From: a virus | DNA length: 49,416 bases | Strand: one strand, 5' to 3' | Virus record (IMG/VR): IMGVR_UViG_3300032053_000122 | Coordinates: 1-49,416 of that record | In this document: positions 1-8,927 of the stretch, in pieces | How positions within the stretch are numbered: position 1 is the stretch's first letter | Layout: every line of letters begins with the position of its first letter | Translations under genes and position numbers: made by a program | Notes under the pieces: generated by a model | What the model saw: the letters and a program-made list of their open reading frames with translations, nothing else | Database searches by the model: none | Told to the model about the DNA's origin: nothing

Positions 1-117
1 ATAATAGATGCTTTTAAATCAGCAAGAAATATTCAAGATTCAGATGATATATCAATTACGCATGATTGGGTTAGTGCAGAACAATACTACAACCAAACTT
101 ATAACCAAAACAAATAA
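1..117 (+). CDS. C-terminal end of an unknown protein (5' cut by window)
   Basis: Frame 1 is open from the first base to a TAA at 115-117, giving 38 residues (ending YYNQTYNQNK) with no start in the window. The composition is protein-like, with acidic and aromatic residues. The stop lies only 3 nt before the next ATG, at 121, the tight spacing seen throughout this genome. No family is recognised. Another frame (ATG at 8) is also open but gives a less natural composition. It probably heads the + strand block that continues into the HNH and glycosyltransferase genes. Confidence 0.5.
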   Translation: MIDAFKSARNIQDSDDISITHDWVSAEQYYNQTYNQNK

Positions 118-120
118 CCT

Positions 121-420
121 ATGAACATAGAAAAAATATACGAAAAATACCATGGTCTTTGTGCTTATTGTGGACAAAGAATTACAATAAATGATATGCA
201 AGTTGATCAAATGATGCCCGAATCAATGGAATATGATAATCTTATGCCTTGTTGTAATACATGTAAAGATTATAAAGGGAATGATAATATAGAAGAATTT
301 AGAGAAAAATTAAAAGGTTTTCACAAATTAGTAATTTCTTGTAATCAAGGAATTGCTGTGAATTATGGAATGTTTAAAATTCATCCATTTGTTGGTAAAT
401 TCCTTTTTGAAAGATATTAA
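121..420 (+). CDS. HNH-endonuclease-like small protein
   Basis: 99 residues, ATG start. A CxxC knuckle (CAYCG, about residues 15-19) is followed by VDQMMPES and then NLMPCCNTCKDYKGN, the second CxxC with the Asn/Lys context of HNH nucleases. In the family the central motif is normally D-H-x-x-P. Here the first catalytic His is replaced by Gln (DQMMP), so nicking activity is doubtful although the zinc-binding fold looks intact. HNH proteins are common in phages as homing or packaging-associated nucleases. It sits 13 nt before the methyltransferase-glycosyltransferase gene. The fold is fairly certain and activity is unknown. Confidence 0.65.
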   Translation: MNIEKIYEKYHGLCAYCGQRITINDMQVDQMMPESMEYDNLMPCCNTCKDYKGNDNIEEFREKLKGFHKLVISCNQGIAVNYGMFKIHPFVGKFLFERY

Positions 421-433
421 AAATAAATAATTT

Positions 434-1804
434 ATGCCGACAAGTTACCCGTTATACAAAGATTCTGTAAGGAATTGGCTTTTGAATCATGTGCCATTAG
501 ATGCTAAAATATTAGATGTTGGAGCTGGATGTGGTACTTATAGTGATTTATTGAGTGGGTATGGTTATAAAATGGATGCAGTAGAAATATGGAAACCATA
601 CATAGATAAATACGAATTAAATAAAAAGTATGGTGTAGTTTATAATAAAAACATACTCGGCATGCCTGCTGCTTTTTACAAAAAATATGATTTTTTTATT
701 TTAGGTGATGTCTTAGAACATTTATCTGAAATGGAAGGACAATGGCTTATAACTTTTTTAGAAATGTCTAAAAAGAAGTTTCTTGTTGCAATACCATACC
801 AAATGGAGCAAGAAGAATATGAAGGTAACAAATATGAAACCCATTTACAGCCTGATTTAACGCCAGATATAATGAAGCAAAGGTACCCTGATTTAGAGCT
901 TCTATATGGTAATAATTTTTATGGCTATTACATAAACAAAAAAATAAAACATGAAAAAGCTTTTGTACTTTATGCTGATGAGTCTTACCTTGATCTTGTG
1001 GATGCTTGTTGTCGTTCCATTAGAAATCATTCTAGCCTTCCTATATACGTTTATATGCTTAATTCTAAAGTTAAAGTAAATGTAAAAAACACACAAACCA
1101 TTGAATGGCAATGTGATGTAATACATTTAAAGAAAAGAAAAGAATATATTAACAGAGAGGACAAACAAATATATAAACTACTTATTGAGAGGCCTAAGAT
1201 AGTAGCACACGCTTTAGAGCATTATGCTGAAACAGTTTCATACATTGATACAGACAGCATAGCTACTGATAAAATAGATAACATTTTTGATTATTTTGAT
1301 GGTGGATCTAGCTATCCTTATTTCACAGAAGGCATTTATGAATATCTTATAGTTAATGGGCGTGGTGGAGCTGAAAGTAGGGAAGATTTAAGTGGGACAT
1401 TGGAAGCACCGGCTTGTGAATTATTCAGTATTAATCAACAAAATCGTGGGATGTATAAACAAACTGGTTATTTTGTAGCAGGGCAGAATTGTTTTGATTG
1501 GTTAGCTGAATGGGCTTGGATGTGTCAACACCCATCTATTATGAGAAACAATGCATGGTATGCACCTTTCAATGAGGAAACAATAGCTAATTGCCTTCTT
1601 TGGAAATACAATCAACAAAAAGGATTGCCATATTGTTATATTAATGGATTACATAAAAATTTAGAATATAAAAACCATGAATATTTTATTAAAGATTGGC
1701 AAAAGGTTCCATTAGAACAAAACCATTTATTCTATCATGGAGAAAAAGATATTAATAAACTAAATCAATTTAATGAAAATATTATTTCTAGCACCCCATC
1801 TTAG
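434..1804 (+). CDS. Fusion of SAM-dependent methyltransferase and GT8-like glycosyltransferase
   Basis: 456 residues. The N-terminal half is a class I methyltransferase: motif I ILDVGAGCGTY at about 26-36, an acidic end of strand 2 (DAVEIW), and FFILGDVLEHLS as motif IV/post-motif. From about residue 175 a second Rossmann-like domain begins (KAFVLYADESYLDLVDACCRSI), with SYIDTDS near 269-274. That is a DxD metal/nucleotide-sugar motif of GT-A transferases, closest in style to GT8 or related nucleotide-diphospho-sugar transferases. Likely role (inferred): sugar transfer with methylation of a glycan on the virion or host envelope. Its 3' end overlaps the next glycosyltransferase start by 32 nt, so the two are co-translated. 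Confidence 0.7.
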   Translation: MPTSYPLYKDSVRNWLLNHVPLDAKILDVGAGCGTYSDLLSGYGYKMDAVEIWKPYIDKYELNKKYGVVYNKNILGMPAAFYKKYDFFILGDVLEHLSEMEGQWLITFLEMSKKKFLVAIPYQMEQEEYEGNKYETHLQPDLTPDIMKQRYPDLELLYGNNFYGYYINKKIKHEKAFVLYADESYLDLVDACCRSIRNHSSLPIYVYMLNSKVKVNVKNTQTIEWQCDVIHLKKRKEYINREDKQIYKLLIERPKIVAHALEHYAETVSYIDTDSIATDKIDNIFDYFDGGSSYPYFTEGIYEYLIVNGRGGAESREDLSGTLEAPACELFSINQQNRGMYKQTGYFVAGQNCFDWLAEWAWMCQHPSIMRNNAWYAPFNEETIANCLLWKYNQQKGLPYCYINGLHKNLEYKNHEYFIKDWQKVPLEQNHLFYHGEKDINKLNQFNENIISSTPS

Positions 1805-3785
1805 TACCGGAGGCGCACCACAATTCTTACTTAAAAGAATTGAAAGTCTTAAAGAATATACTGATAATGAATATTATGTAGTTGAATATCAATGCCATAG
1901 CTTGGATTTTGTGGTTCAACGTAATGCTATAAAAAGTTTACTAGGAGAAAACTTTACTACTTTGTATGAGGATAAAATGGAGTTATTTAAAGTAATTGAG
2001 CAGTGGCAACCAGACATCATTCATATAGACGAACCATCAGAAAGATTGGATAGACAAATGATAGCTAAACTTTATGATCCTAATAGAAAATATAGGATAG
2101 TAGAAACAATACATGACGTTGCTTTTAATCCTGATGAAGAAAAATTATTTCATCCTGATTTGTACGCTTTTTGTACGCCATATCATGAACAAATATTTGC
2201 TGATATGGAATCTAAATTTGTAACTATAACATATCCTATAGAAAAGAAAGATAGTTTTAGGATGCCAAATACTAAAATTGTTTTAAATGTTGGATTATGG
2301 ACTCAAGGCAAAAATCAGAAAGAAGGTATTGAAATAGCTAAAAAATATCCTGATTTTACATTTTATTTTATTGGGAATCAAGCAGGCAATTTCAGGAACT
2401 ATTGGGAGCCTTTAATGAAAGATTTACCACCTAATGTAAAAGTATTAGGCGAAAGAGAGGATGTAGGGGCATGGATGGAAACAGCAAATATATTTATGTT
2501 TAATTCTACTTGGGAATGTAATCCATTAGTTTTAAGAGAAGCTATTGGATATGGAATACCTATTGTAGCTAGGAACCTTCCTCAATATTGTGATATGTAT
2601 CATAAATATATAAATCCAATAGATAGGGATTTAAATTTAGTTATTAAAGAAACATATGAAATACCAACAGGTGAAAGTAGTTTAAAATTTGCCTACAATC
2701 ATAAACAAGCATATGAAAAAATATTAAAATTGCCAATACAAAAACAATCTGTAAAGATTACGCAACATTTCGTGGACAATCCCTTTTTAGAAATTAAGGG
2801 AATTTCAGATAGCAACTTTAAAGTTCAATTTTTGGATGAAAAAGGTAGTATTGCTTACGAAAACACAATAAAATCAAACTCTTGGGTACGCTTAAACCGG
2901 CAATATTTTACCGCATGGACAGCTAAAGTTTGGCAGGATGGGCATCTGATTTACAAAAACACCCTAAATCTGACCAATAAGAGGGTTTTTATAGTATTGG
3001 ATAGTAAATCCCTAGGAGATACAATTGCATGGGCAGGATATGCCTTAAAGTTCCAAGAAAAGCATAATTGCCATGTGATAATGTCTAGTTTTTGGAATAA
3101 AATACTGGACTACCCGGAATTGGAGTTAGTTGAGCCTGGTGCCACTGTTAATTGTTATGCCTTATATAGGATTGGATGGAAGTGGGATGAGAATAAAGAA
3201 CCTGTGAGATGCAATACAATACCACTTCAACAGGCTGCTACTAATATACTTGGCTTAGATTATAAGCCATTAAGACCTAGAATAAATCATTCTAATGAAT
3301 TTGGCATACCTAGTGAAAAATATATTGCAATTGCCACAAATTCAACAATGGAATGTAAGTTTTGGACTAGAGAAGGATGGCAAAAAGTTATAAACTACTT
3401 TTATGGATTAGGATATGATGTTTACAATGTATCAAAAGAGGATAATCCATTTGAGAATTGCACCAAAATAAAAGATACTTCCATAAGAAGTACGATGGAT
3501 GTAATTAGAGGAGCCAAACTATTTATAGGTTTATCTAGTGGTTTATCTTGGTTGGCATGGGCTTTAAATCAAAAAGTAGTCATGATTTCCAATTTTACCG
3601 AAACAGACCATGAATTTGATTGCTACCGAGTAACTAAGCCTGATGTATGTAATGGATGCTGGAATGATCCTAATATTAAATTAGATCCATATTGGGATTG
3701 GTGTCCAAGAAATAAAGACTTTGAATGTCAAAGGTCAATAACAGCAGATATGGTAATAGAGGAGATAAAAAAAGCTAGTATTTAA
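1773..3785 (+). CDS. Two-domain glycosyltransferase: GT4 fused to TibC-like GT9 heptosyltransferase
   Basis: 670 residues. ATG at 1773 gives the typical GT-B/GT4 opening MKILFLAPHLSTGGAPQF. About residues 170-290 contain NVGLWTQGKNQ and ECNPLVLREAIGYGIPIVA, the nucleotide-sugar E(x7)E-type region of GT4 enzymes. From about 400 (VFIVLDSKSLGDTIAW) a second GT-B module resembles GT9 heptosyltransferases. Its end has four cysteines, C626-x2-C629, C644 (WCP) and C652 (FEC), the pattern of the iron finger in the TibC/Aah family that O-heptosylates Ser/Thr of autotransporters. The gene is convergent with the fibre block and its stop overlaps the stop of the 64-residue gene. Acceptor inferred, not shown. 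Confidence 0.75.
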   Translation: MKILFLAPHLSTGGAPQFLLKRIESLKEYTDNEYYVVEYQCHSLDFVVQRNAIKSLLGENFTTLYEDKMELFKVIEQWQPDIIHIDEPSERLDRQMIAKLYDPNRKYRIVETIHDVAFNPDEEKLFHPDLYAFCTPYHEQIFADMESKFVTITYPIEKKDSFRMPNTKIVLNVGLWTQGKNQKEGIEIAKKYPDFTFYFIGNQAGNFRNYWEPLMKDLPPNVKVLGEREDVGAWMETANIFMFNSTWECNPLVLREAIGYGIPIVARNLPQYCDMYHKYINPIDRDLNLVIKETYEIPTGESSLKFAYNHKQAYEKILKLPIQKQSVKITQHFVDNPFLEIKGISDSNFKVQFLDEKGSIAYENTIKSNSWVRLNRQYFTAWTAKVWQDGHLIYKNTLNLTNKRVFIVLDSKSLGDTIAWAGYALKFQEKHNCHVIMSSFWNKILDYPELELVEPGATVNCYALYRIGWKWDENKEPVRCNTIPLQQAATNILGLDYKPLRPRINHSNEFGIPSEKYIAIATNSTMECKFWTREGWQKVINYFYGLGYDVYNVSKEDNPFENCTKIKDTSIRSTMDVIRGAKLFIGLSSGLSWLAWALNQKVVMISNFTETDHEFDCYRVTKPDVCNGCWNDPNIKLDPYWDWCPRNKDFECQRSITADMVIEEIKKASI

Positions 3786-3976
3786 CTAGCTTTAATTTCT
3801 TCCTGTTGAAATGTTTTTTCATTTTTGGCTTCTAATTCAAATGCAATATTTTGAATATACCCAATAATTGGACTACCATCTTTAGTCAATAAGTTATTAT
3901 TTGCATAATTAATAATCCATTCTACTTGTTGAGAATTTAAAGATGGCACATCTAAAGTTTTAACTGTTTGTTTCAT
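3782..3976 (-). CDS. Small hypothetical protein at the end of the late operon
   Basis: 64 residues, ATG start. No recognised domain. The sequence is mildly acidic and helical (QQVEWIINYANNNLL) with a charged C-terminus. The TAA overlaps the stop of the convergent glycosyltransferase gene, so this is the last gene of the long minus-strand block. It lies 5 nt after the 105-residue gene, so it is probably translated from the same mRNA. Function unknown. Confidence 0.5.
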   Translation of the reverse strand: MKQTVKTLDVPSLNSQQVEWIINYANNNLLTKDGSPIIGYIQNIAFELEAKNEKTFQQEEIKAS

Positions 3977-3981
3977 TTTTT

Positions 3982-4299
3982 TTATTTTATGTATTTTTCA
4001 TTATTCATTTCTTCTTCTAGCATAATTTTTAAATCATCATTTCTATAATCAGATCCATATATATTATCTAACCAAATTGACAAAATATCATCTGTTACGT
4101 TATCATAATCTATAAAATTATCTTCTAATGGAGTGGGAAGTGCTACTGCATCATGTATATATACAGAATATTCATCTTTTTTTTCTTCATCTAATACAAT
4201 CTTTGCTTCTCTTTTCCAATGTATTAATGAAATTACTCTATCTAAATCATTTGTAGAGTAATCAAATTTTCTATTTATTATCCATTTATATTGTATCAT
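3982..4299 (-). CDS. Small tail-fibre-associated protein (DUF7936-like)
   Basis: 105 residues, ATG at 4299, one base after the fibre stop, so translation is likely coupled. The opening MIQYKWIINRKFDYSTNDLDRVISLIHWKREAKI (shown here only as a landmark: Y-K-W-I-I-N, then I-H-W) followed by an acidic stretch and VTDDILSIWLDNIYG resembles a small family frequently found just downstream of phage fibre genes (DUF7936 type). The assignment rests on remembered sequence style and was not searched. It may help fibre assembly or attachment. Confidence 0.5.
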   Translation of the reverse strand: MIQYKWIINRKFDYSTNDLDRVISLIHWKREAKIVLDEEKKDEYSVYIHDAVALPTPLEDNFIDYDNVTDDILSIWLDNIYGSDYRNDDLKIMLEEEMNNEKYIK

Positions 4300-4300
4300 A

Positions 4301-7300
4301 TTAATTATTTATTTCGTTTAATCTATCTTCTAATAATTGAACCTTCCTAAGAATAGGAATAATTAATTTTTTATAATTTACCCCTGCTAATTTCTTTGTT
4401 CCATTTTCTAATATATCATAGAAACAAAATTCAGAATTTACTTTTTCTACTTCTTCTGCAATTAATCCGTATTCTAATTCATCATAGGTTTCTTCCAAGA
4501 AATTATTATCTTTATCTTTTTTACGATAATTAAATGAAACAGGATTTAGCAAAGATAAATAATTTACATCTTCTATTTTATTTATATTATTTTTTGATTC
4601 TCTAATAGAAGATATATACCCTATCATTCCATCATTTTTAATATACAAATCTCTTGTGGTACCACTTATAAGATTACCATAAACATTTGGAGCATATATT
4701 TGACCATTAAAGAAATTATTATCAGATGCTCCTGCCTGATAAATACCCCATCTATTTGTAATAGTTGTACTTGACCATTCATTAAGATTATTAATTAAAA
4801 GACCATAATAATTATCAAATGTAACAGGATTAGCAAATGCTGCATTTGAATTATAAACTCCTTGTATAAATAAACCTGCTCCATGAGTTACGCTACAAGT
4901 TGCTGCTGCTGCTGTTTGTTGTAATATTTGTTGAGCCGCTATTGCTCTAATACCTGTACCTGCTTGGGTTACAGTAATAACAGAACTAGGATTTGTAAAT
5001 TGTAATCTATTAACTCCTATAATACCTGCATAAGTAACAGAAGAAGGAATAGTTAGATTACCTGCAAAAATTGGTATGTTACTTATATTTGCACCTGCAA
5101 ATGTGGTTCCATTTGCGTGTGTTGAATTAGCAGGAATTGTAATTTGATTATATGCTAATATTCCATTATTGCCATCAAATTTCTTTGCGTTATAATATGT
5201 AAGACCACCTACTTGAAAAGTTGTTCCTGTAAAATTATCTCCATCTGTATATACACCTGCCCCATCTACTCTCATCCTCATTGTTTCAATATATGAAGTA
5301 GAGCCTGTACGCATTCCCCATACAACCTTAGGACTATATGAATTGTTTACAGATACGCTTCCCATATATGCATACCCTGTAATATCTTGTGAATTTCTTG
5401 CACCTAATTGTAGATACGATGCTCCACTATTATTAGCTAAATAATTCTGTATAGACATAGCAGGAGTATCAGGCAATAGAGGAGTAAATGCTGTTGCACT
5501 ACTTTCTACATAATCACTTGCATCAGAGAATCTTAATTCAAGTTTAAAGTCAGGACTTACTGCATTACCAAATCCAATCCTTCCTGTTTCTCTAATAATA
5601 AAACTTACATCTCCTGTTGGTTGCTTTGTTTCAAATAAGGGATCTAACCCATTACCCAAAATAAAAGTTGTAGCCTCTCTAATATTATCAGCCTTTAGAG
5701 CATTAATAGCTATTCCTCTTTTACTAGCATTAGCTGCAAAAATATCCATTATATTATAACCATTAACTTGAGTTATAATATTATTGTAAATTCCATTTGT
5801 ATTAAATCTTATAACTGAATTATCTACATCTGTTATAGTTGAAATTTTACCAATCCAATTTCCATTAAATCCTTCACTACTTGCACTAATTGTACCATTT
5901 ACATCTAGCTTGTAGGTAGGATTACTTTCATTAATACCAAAGTTTCCGTTACTAGCTAATATTCTAGCTCTCTCCGTATCAGCCGTTCCTAATATTAAAT
6001 TCCCACCGTTTCTAGTACCTATTGCAAAGTTAGTAGCATAGTTACTAAAGAACAAAGCTAAACCTGCTCTTGATATACCAAAGTCACTACCTGTTGCAGC
6101 CGTTGAATATTGTCTAAAATAAGAAGTAGCCGTTGAACTATTATTTCTAACTGCTATCTCCGAATAGTCAGTAGTGCTATTTGTTTGTAGTAAAAATGAA
6201 GCGGCTGCGGCTGCATTGTAAACATGTAATTGTGCTAAACGAGTAGTTGGATTACCTATTGCTAAATAGTTATTTGTAGTGTCCCAAAAAAGATTTGAAT
6301 TACCTGTAATTGTTGATGAACTATCAAAATATGCTACATATCCGGCTGTTCCACTTACTGACACTGACGTACCACTTGTTCCGCTTGTACCACTAGTACC
6401 ACTAGCTCCTGTTAATCCTGAAGTCCCTGACGTACCACTTGTAGCAGACGTACCTGAAGTACCTGAAGTTCCGCTTGTGCCTGCGCTTCCTGAAGTGCCA
6501 CTAGAACCAGATGTCCCTGTGGTTCCGCTTGTACCATTTGTACCGTCTAAACCAGAAGTTCCGCTTGTACCAGAAGTACCTGCGCTTCCAGTTCCACCGC
6601 TAGTTCCTGATGTACCTGTAACACCACTAGTTCCTGATGTGCCATTTGTACCATCTATACCACTAGTTCCTGAAGATCCTGCTGAACCAGACGATCCACT
6701 TACGCCACTTGTACCAGAACTACCGCTTGTGCCAGTAGTACCTGAAGAACCTGAAGTCCCTGTGCTACCACTTGTGCCACTAGTACCACCTGTTCCGTCT
6801 GTAGCTGAAGTACCGCTAGTACCGCTTGTGCCACTAGTACCTGTGGTTCCAGATGTCCCAGATGTAGCAGATGTACCGCTAGATCCACTTACACCACTGC
6901 TTCCACTTGTTCCTGTGCTACCACTTGTTCCGCTTGTTCCACCAACACCAGAAGTTCCTGAAGAACCACTAGTTCCTGAAGGAGCATTAAATGTAGTTTG
7001 AGCATATGAATAATAAGAAGCTCCTTCTGTATAGAATATAATATTGTGCGATTGATTGCTTGCATTAATAGCAATAACTTTTACATAAAGCCTATCTGTT
7101 GCATTTAATGATTGTGCTGCTATAAATGTATCAGCATATACTTGTTGAATTAAAGCACCATCTAAAATTACTGATACAACATTAGTTGTACCTAATAATG
7201 TAGATACTCCTCCAATTGTATATTTCCAAAGCTCATAATAAATATCAAAATTTGCATTATTATTATTTGCTAAAAAATGTCCTGTAAAACTCCAGTTACC

Positions 7301-8359
7301 AGAAGGAAATTGTGTTACCCCTGGCACTCCTGAATCTGTTGAAAATGTAGTCAATGTAGCAGTTGCAGTACTTGCAACAGTTGTTGTTAAACTTTGTTGT
7401 GCAGCTCCTGATGGAGTTGGACTTAATTGTTTATATGTTGGGCTACCTATTGCAGATGATGTATTGATAGACAAATTCATATAATAAATCTGACCACCAG
7501 CTACACCGTTTATACCTGAAGTACCTGTTGTACCGCTAGTACCACTAGTACCTGCTGTTCCGCTTGTACCTGTGGTGCCAGAGCTTCCACTAGTACCACT
7601 AGTTCCTGTTGAACCAGAAGTCCCAGAGCTACCAGAAGTAGCTGAAGTACCAGACGTTCCGCTAGTACCACCTGTACCATCCGTACCAGATGTCCCTGAA
7701 GTACCACTAGTCCCAGATGTTCCTGAAGTTCCTGTAGTCCCACTTGTACCGGATGAACCTGAAGTCCCTGTTGTGCCGCTTGTACCTGAAGTACCGCTTG
7801 TACCTCCTGTACCATCTGTCGCAGAAGTTCCAGAAGTTCCGCTTGTCCCACTTGTACCATCACTACCACTTGTGCCACTAGTACCTGAAGTTCCTGACGT
7901 ACCTGAAGTTCCACCTGTTCCATTTGTCGCACTTGTACCACTAGTTCCTGTAGTACCGCTTGTACCACTGCTGCCGCTAGTTCCTGAAGAACCAGAAGTT
8001 CCAGTCGTACCACTAGTACCAGAAGTTGCTGATGTACCGCTTGTTCCTGAAGTTCCACCCGTACCATCTGTAGCAGAGCTACCACTTGTGCCACTAGTAC
8101 CTGAAGTACTTGAGCTACCGGAACTACCAGAGCTACCAGAACTACCTGCTGTTGCAGAAGTCCCAGAGGTTCCAGATGTACCTGTAGTGCCTGACGTACC
8201 AGAGGTTCCTCTAGTCCCACTAGTTCCAGAAGTACCAGCAGAACCAGATGTTCCTATTGTCCCACTAGTATCTGCCGCCACTATTCCGTTTACGGCAACA
8301 AGAACACCATTCTCATTTCTAAGCTTTAAATCTCCGCTGATTAAATTCTGAATTGCCAA
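4301..8359 (-). CDS. Giant tail fibre with Gly-Thr-Ser collagen-like repeats and S74 intramolecular chaperone
   Basis: 1352 residues. A short head (MAIQNLISGDLKLRN) leads into a Gly-X-Y block, mostly G-T-S with G-S-S, G-T-A and G-T-D variants, at about 31-285. A beta-rich domain (about 285-460) and a second Gly-X-Y block (about 460-668) follow, then repeated fibre modules (LAIGNPTTRLAQLHV, FGINESNPTYKLDVNGT). The end is a Peptidase_S74 domain: SIRESK near 1251-1256 gives the Ser-x4-Lys dyad expected for autocleavage, then YGLIAEEVEKV and a terminal helix. Such chaperones trimerise the fibre and are then released. The start is TTG, with no in-frame ATG nearby. Likely the host-recognition fibre, and a possible glycosylation substrate. 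Confidence 0.9.
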   Translation of the reverse strand: MAIQNLISGDLKLRNENGVLVAVNGIVAADTSGTIGTSGSAGTSGTSGTRGTSGTSGTTGTSGTSGTSATAGSSGSSGSSGSSSTSGTSGTSGSSATDGTGGTSGTSGTSATSGTSGTTGTSGSSGTSGSSGTSGTTGTSGTSATNGTGGTSGTSGTSGTSGTSGSDGTSGTSGTSGTSATDGTGGTSGTSGTSGTTGTSGSSGTSGTTGTSGTSGTSGTSGTSGTDGTGGTSGTSGTSATSGSSGTSGSTGTSGTSGSSGTTGTSGTAGTSGTSGTTGTSGINGVAGGQIYYMNLSINTSSAIGSPTYKQLSPTPSGAAQQSLTTTVASTATATLTTFSTDSGVPGVTQFPSGNWSFTGHFLANNNNANFDIYYELWKYTIGGVSTLLGTTNVVSVILDGALIQQVYADTFIAAQSLNATDRLYVKVIAINASNQSHNIIFYTEGASYYSYAQTTFNAPSGTSGSSGTSGVGGTSGTSGSTGTSGSSGVSGSSGTSATSGTSGTTGTSGTSGTSGTSATDGTGGTSGTSGSTGTSGSSGTTGTSGSSGTSGVSGSSGSAGSSGTSGIDGTNGTSGTSGVTGTSGTSGGTGSAGTSGTSGTSGLDGTNGTSGTTGTSGSSGTSGSAGTSGTSGTSGTSATSGTSGTSGLTGASGTSGTSGTSGTSVSVSGTAGYVAYFDSSSTITGNSNLFWDTTNNYLAIGNPTTRLAQLHVYNAAAAASFLLQTNSTTDYSEIAVRNNSSTATSYFRQYSTAATGSDFGISRAGLALFFSNYATNFAIGTRNGGNLILGTADTERARILASNGNFGINESNPTYKLDVNGTISASSEGFNGNWIGKISTITDVDNSVIRFNTNGIYNNIITQVNGYNIMDIFAANASKRGIAINALKADNIREATTFILGNGLDPLFETKQPTGDVSFIIRETGRIGFGNAVSPDFKLELRFSDASDYVESSATAFTPLLPDTPAMSIQNYLANNSGASYLQLGARNSQDITGYAYMGSVSVNNSYSPKVVWGMRTGSTSYIETMRMRVDGAGVYTDGDNFTGTTFQVGGLTYYNAKKFDGNNGILAYNQITIPANSTHANGTTFAGANISNIPIFAGNLTIPSSVTYAGIIGVNRLQFTNPSSVITVTQAGTGIRAIAAQQILQQTAAAATCSVTHGAGLFIQGVYNSNAAFANPVTFDNYYGLLINNLNEWSSTTITNRWGIYQAGASDNNFFNGQIYAPNVYGNLISGTTRDLYIKNDGMIGYISSIRESKNNINKIEDVNYLSLLNPVSFNYRKKDKDNNFLEETYDELEYGLIAEEVEKVNSEFCFYDILENGTKKLAGVNYKKLIIPILRKVQLLEDRLNEINN

Positions 8360-8371
8360 TTTAAAAATATT

Positions 8372-8926
8372 TTATTGTTGAACTACTACTCTCACAAATT
8401 CACTTGCATAAAATGCAACAGTACTTGCAACAGTTAACGAACCTGATGTTGAATCCCAAACAACTTGATTGCCTGTTGGGGTTCCTGCTGTCAATATTGT
8501 TCCAATGTTATTACCTTGTCTAAATGCGTTTATACAACGCTTACCAATCGCATCTGGGAAATATATCGTTAAAGAATTTAATGTAGCATTATTTGTATAT
8601 TCAAATACACTAAAGTTTCCACCACCACCAGGTATTACACCACCACCACCAGTTCCATTTCCTAAAATTTGTATTGCCACTTGTACCTTTGCGCCACATA
8701 AAGCATATACATAATTTGCTACACCAACTAAAGGAACAGGATATTGACCTATGCCATTAACTAAATTTTGAGAAATACCATATTGCAATGCAATTCTTTC
8801 CATGTAAAGCTGTTGAGCCTTACGAGGATCAATGCTTCCATTAAAAAAAACATTTTGCTTTGGAATATCATCATTCCATAAGTATTGAGAAATTTTCGCT
8901 ATTGATACTGTTTCTTGAGGTGTCAT
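8372..8926 (-). CDS. Putative tail/fibre-adaptor protein with Gly-rich hinge
   Basis: 184 residues, ATG start, 12 nt before the fibre and 1 nt after the 172-residue gene. The N-terminal half is helical (TVSIAKISQYLWNDD, then PRKAQQLYMERIALQYG). A glycine hinge (GNGTGGGGVIPGGGGNF, about 90-105) leads to a beta-rich C-terminus (TLNSLTIYFPDAIGK and VRVVVQQ). This helix-hinge-beta layout fits a fibre-docking or adaptor protein. No family recognised; the role is inferred from position and architecture. Confidence 0.55.
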   Translation of the reverse strand: MTPQETVSIAKISQYLWNDDIPKQNVFFNGSIDPRKAQQLYMERIALQYGISQNLVNGIGQYPVPLVGVANYVYALCGAKVQVAIQILGNGTGGGGVIPGGGGNFSVFEYTNNATLNSLTIYFPDAIGKRCINAFRQGNNIGTILTAGTPTGNQVVWDSTSGSLTVASTVAFYASEFVRVVVQQ

Positions 8927-8927
8927 T

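Noticed and set aside
6700-8220. Other minus-frame Leu/Val/Gln-rich frames within the fibre
   Set aside because: Shifted readings of the same repeats without start context.
6279-8351. Long + strand frames coding V-P-L-V-P repeats (6279-7001, 7572-8351)
   Set aside because: They are antisense shadows of the Gly-Thr-Ser repeat DNA of the fibre; low-complexity reverse complement keeps them open.
4301-8359. CRISPR array or tandem DNA repeats
   Set aside because: Repetition comes from the codons of Gly-Thr-Ser triplets; no uniform repeat/spacer structure.
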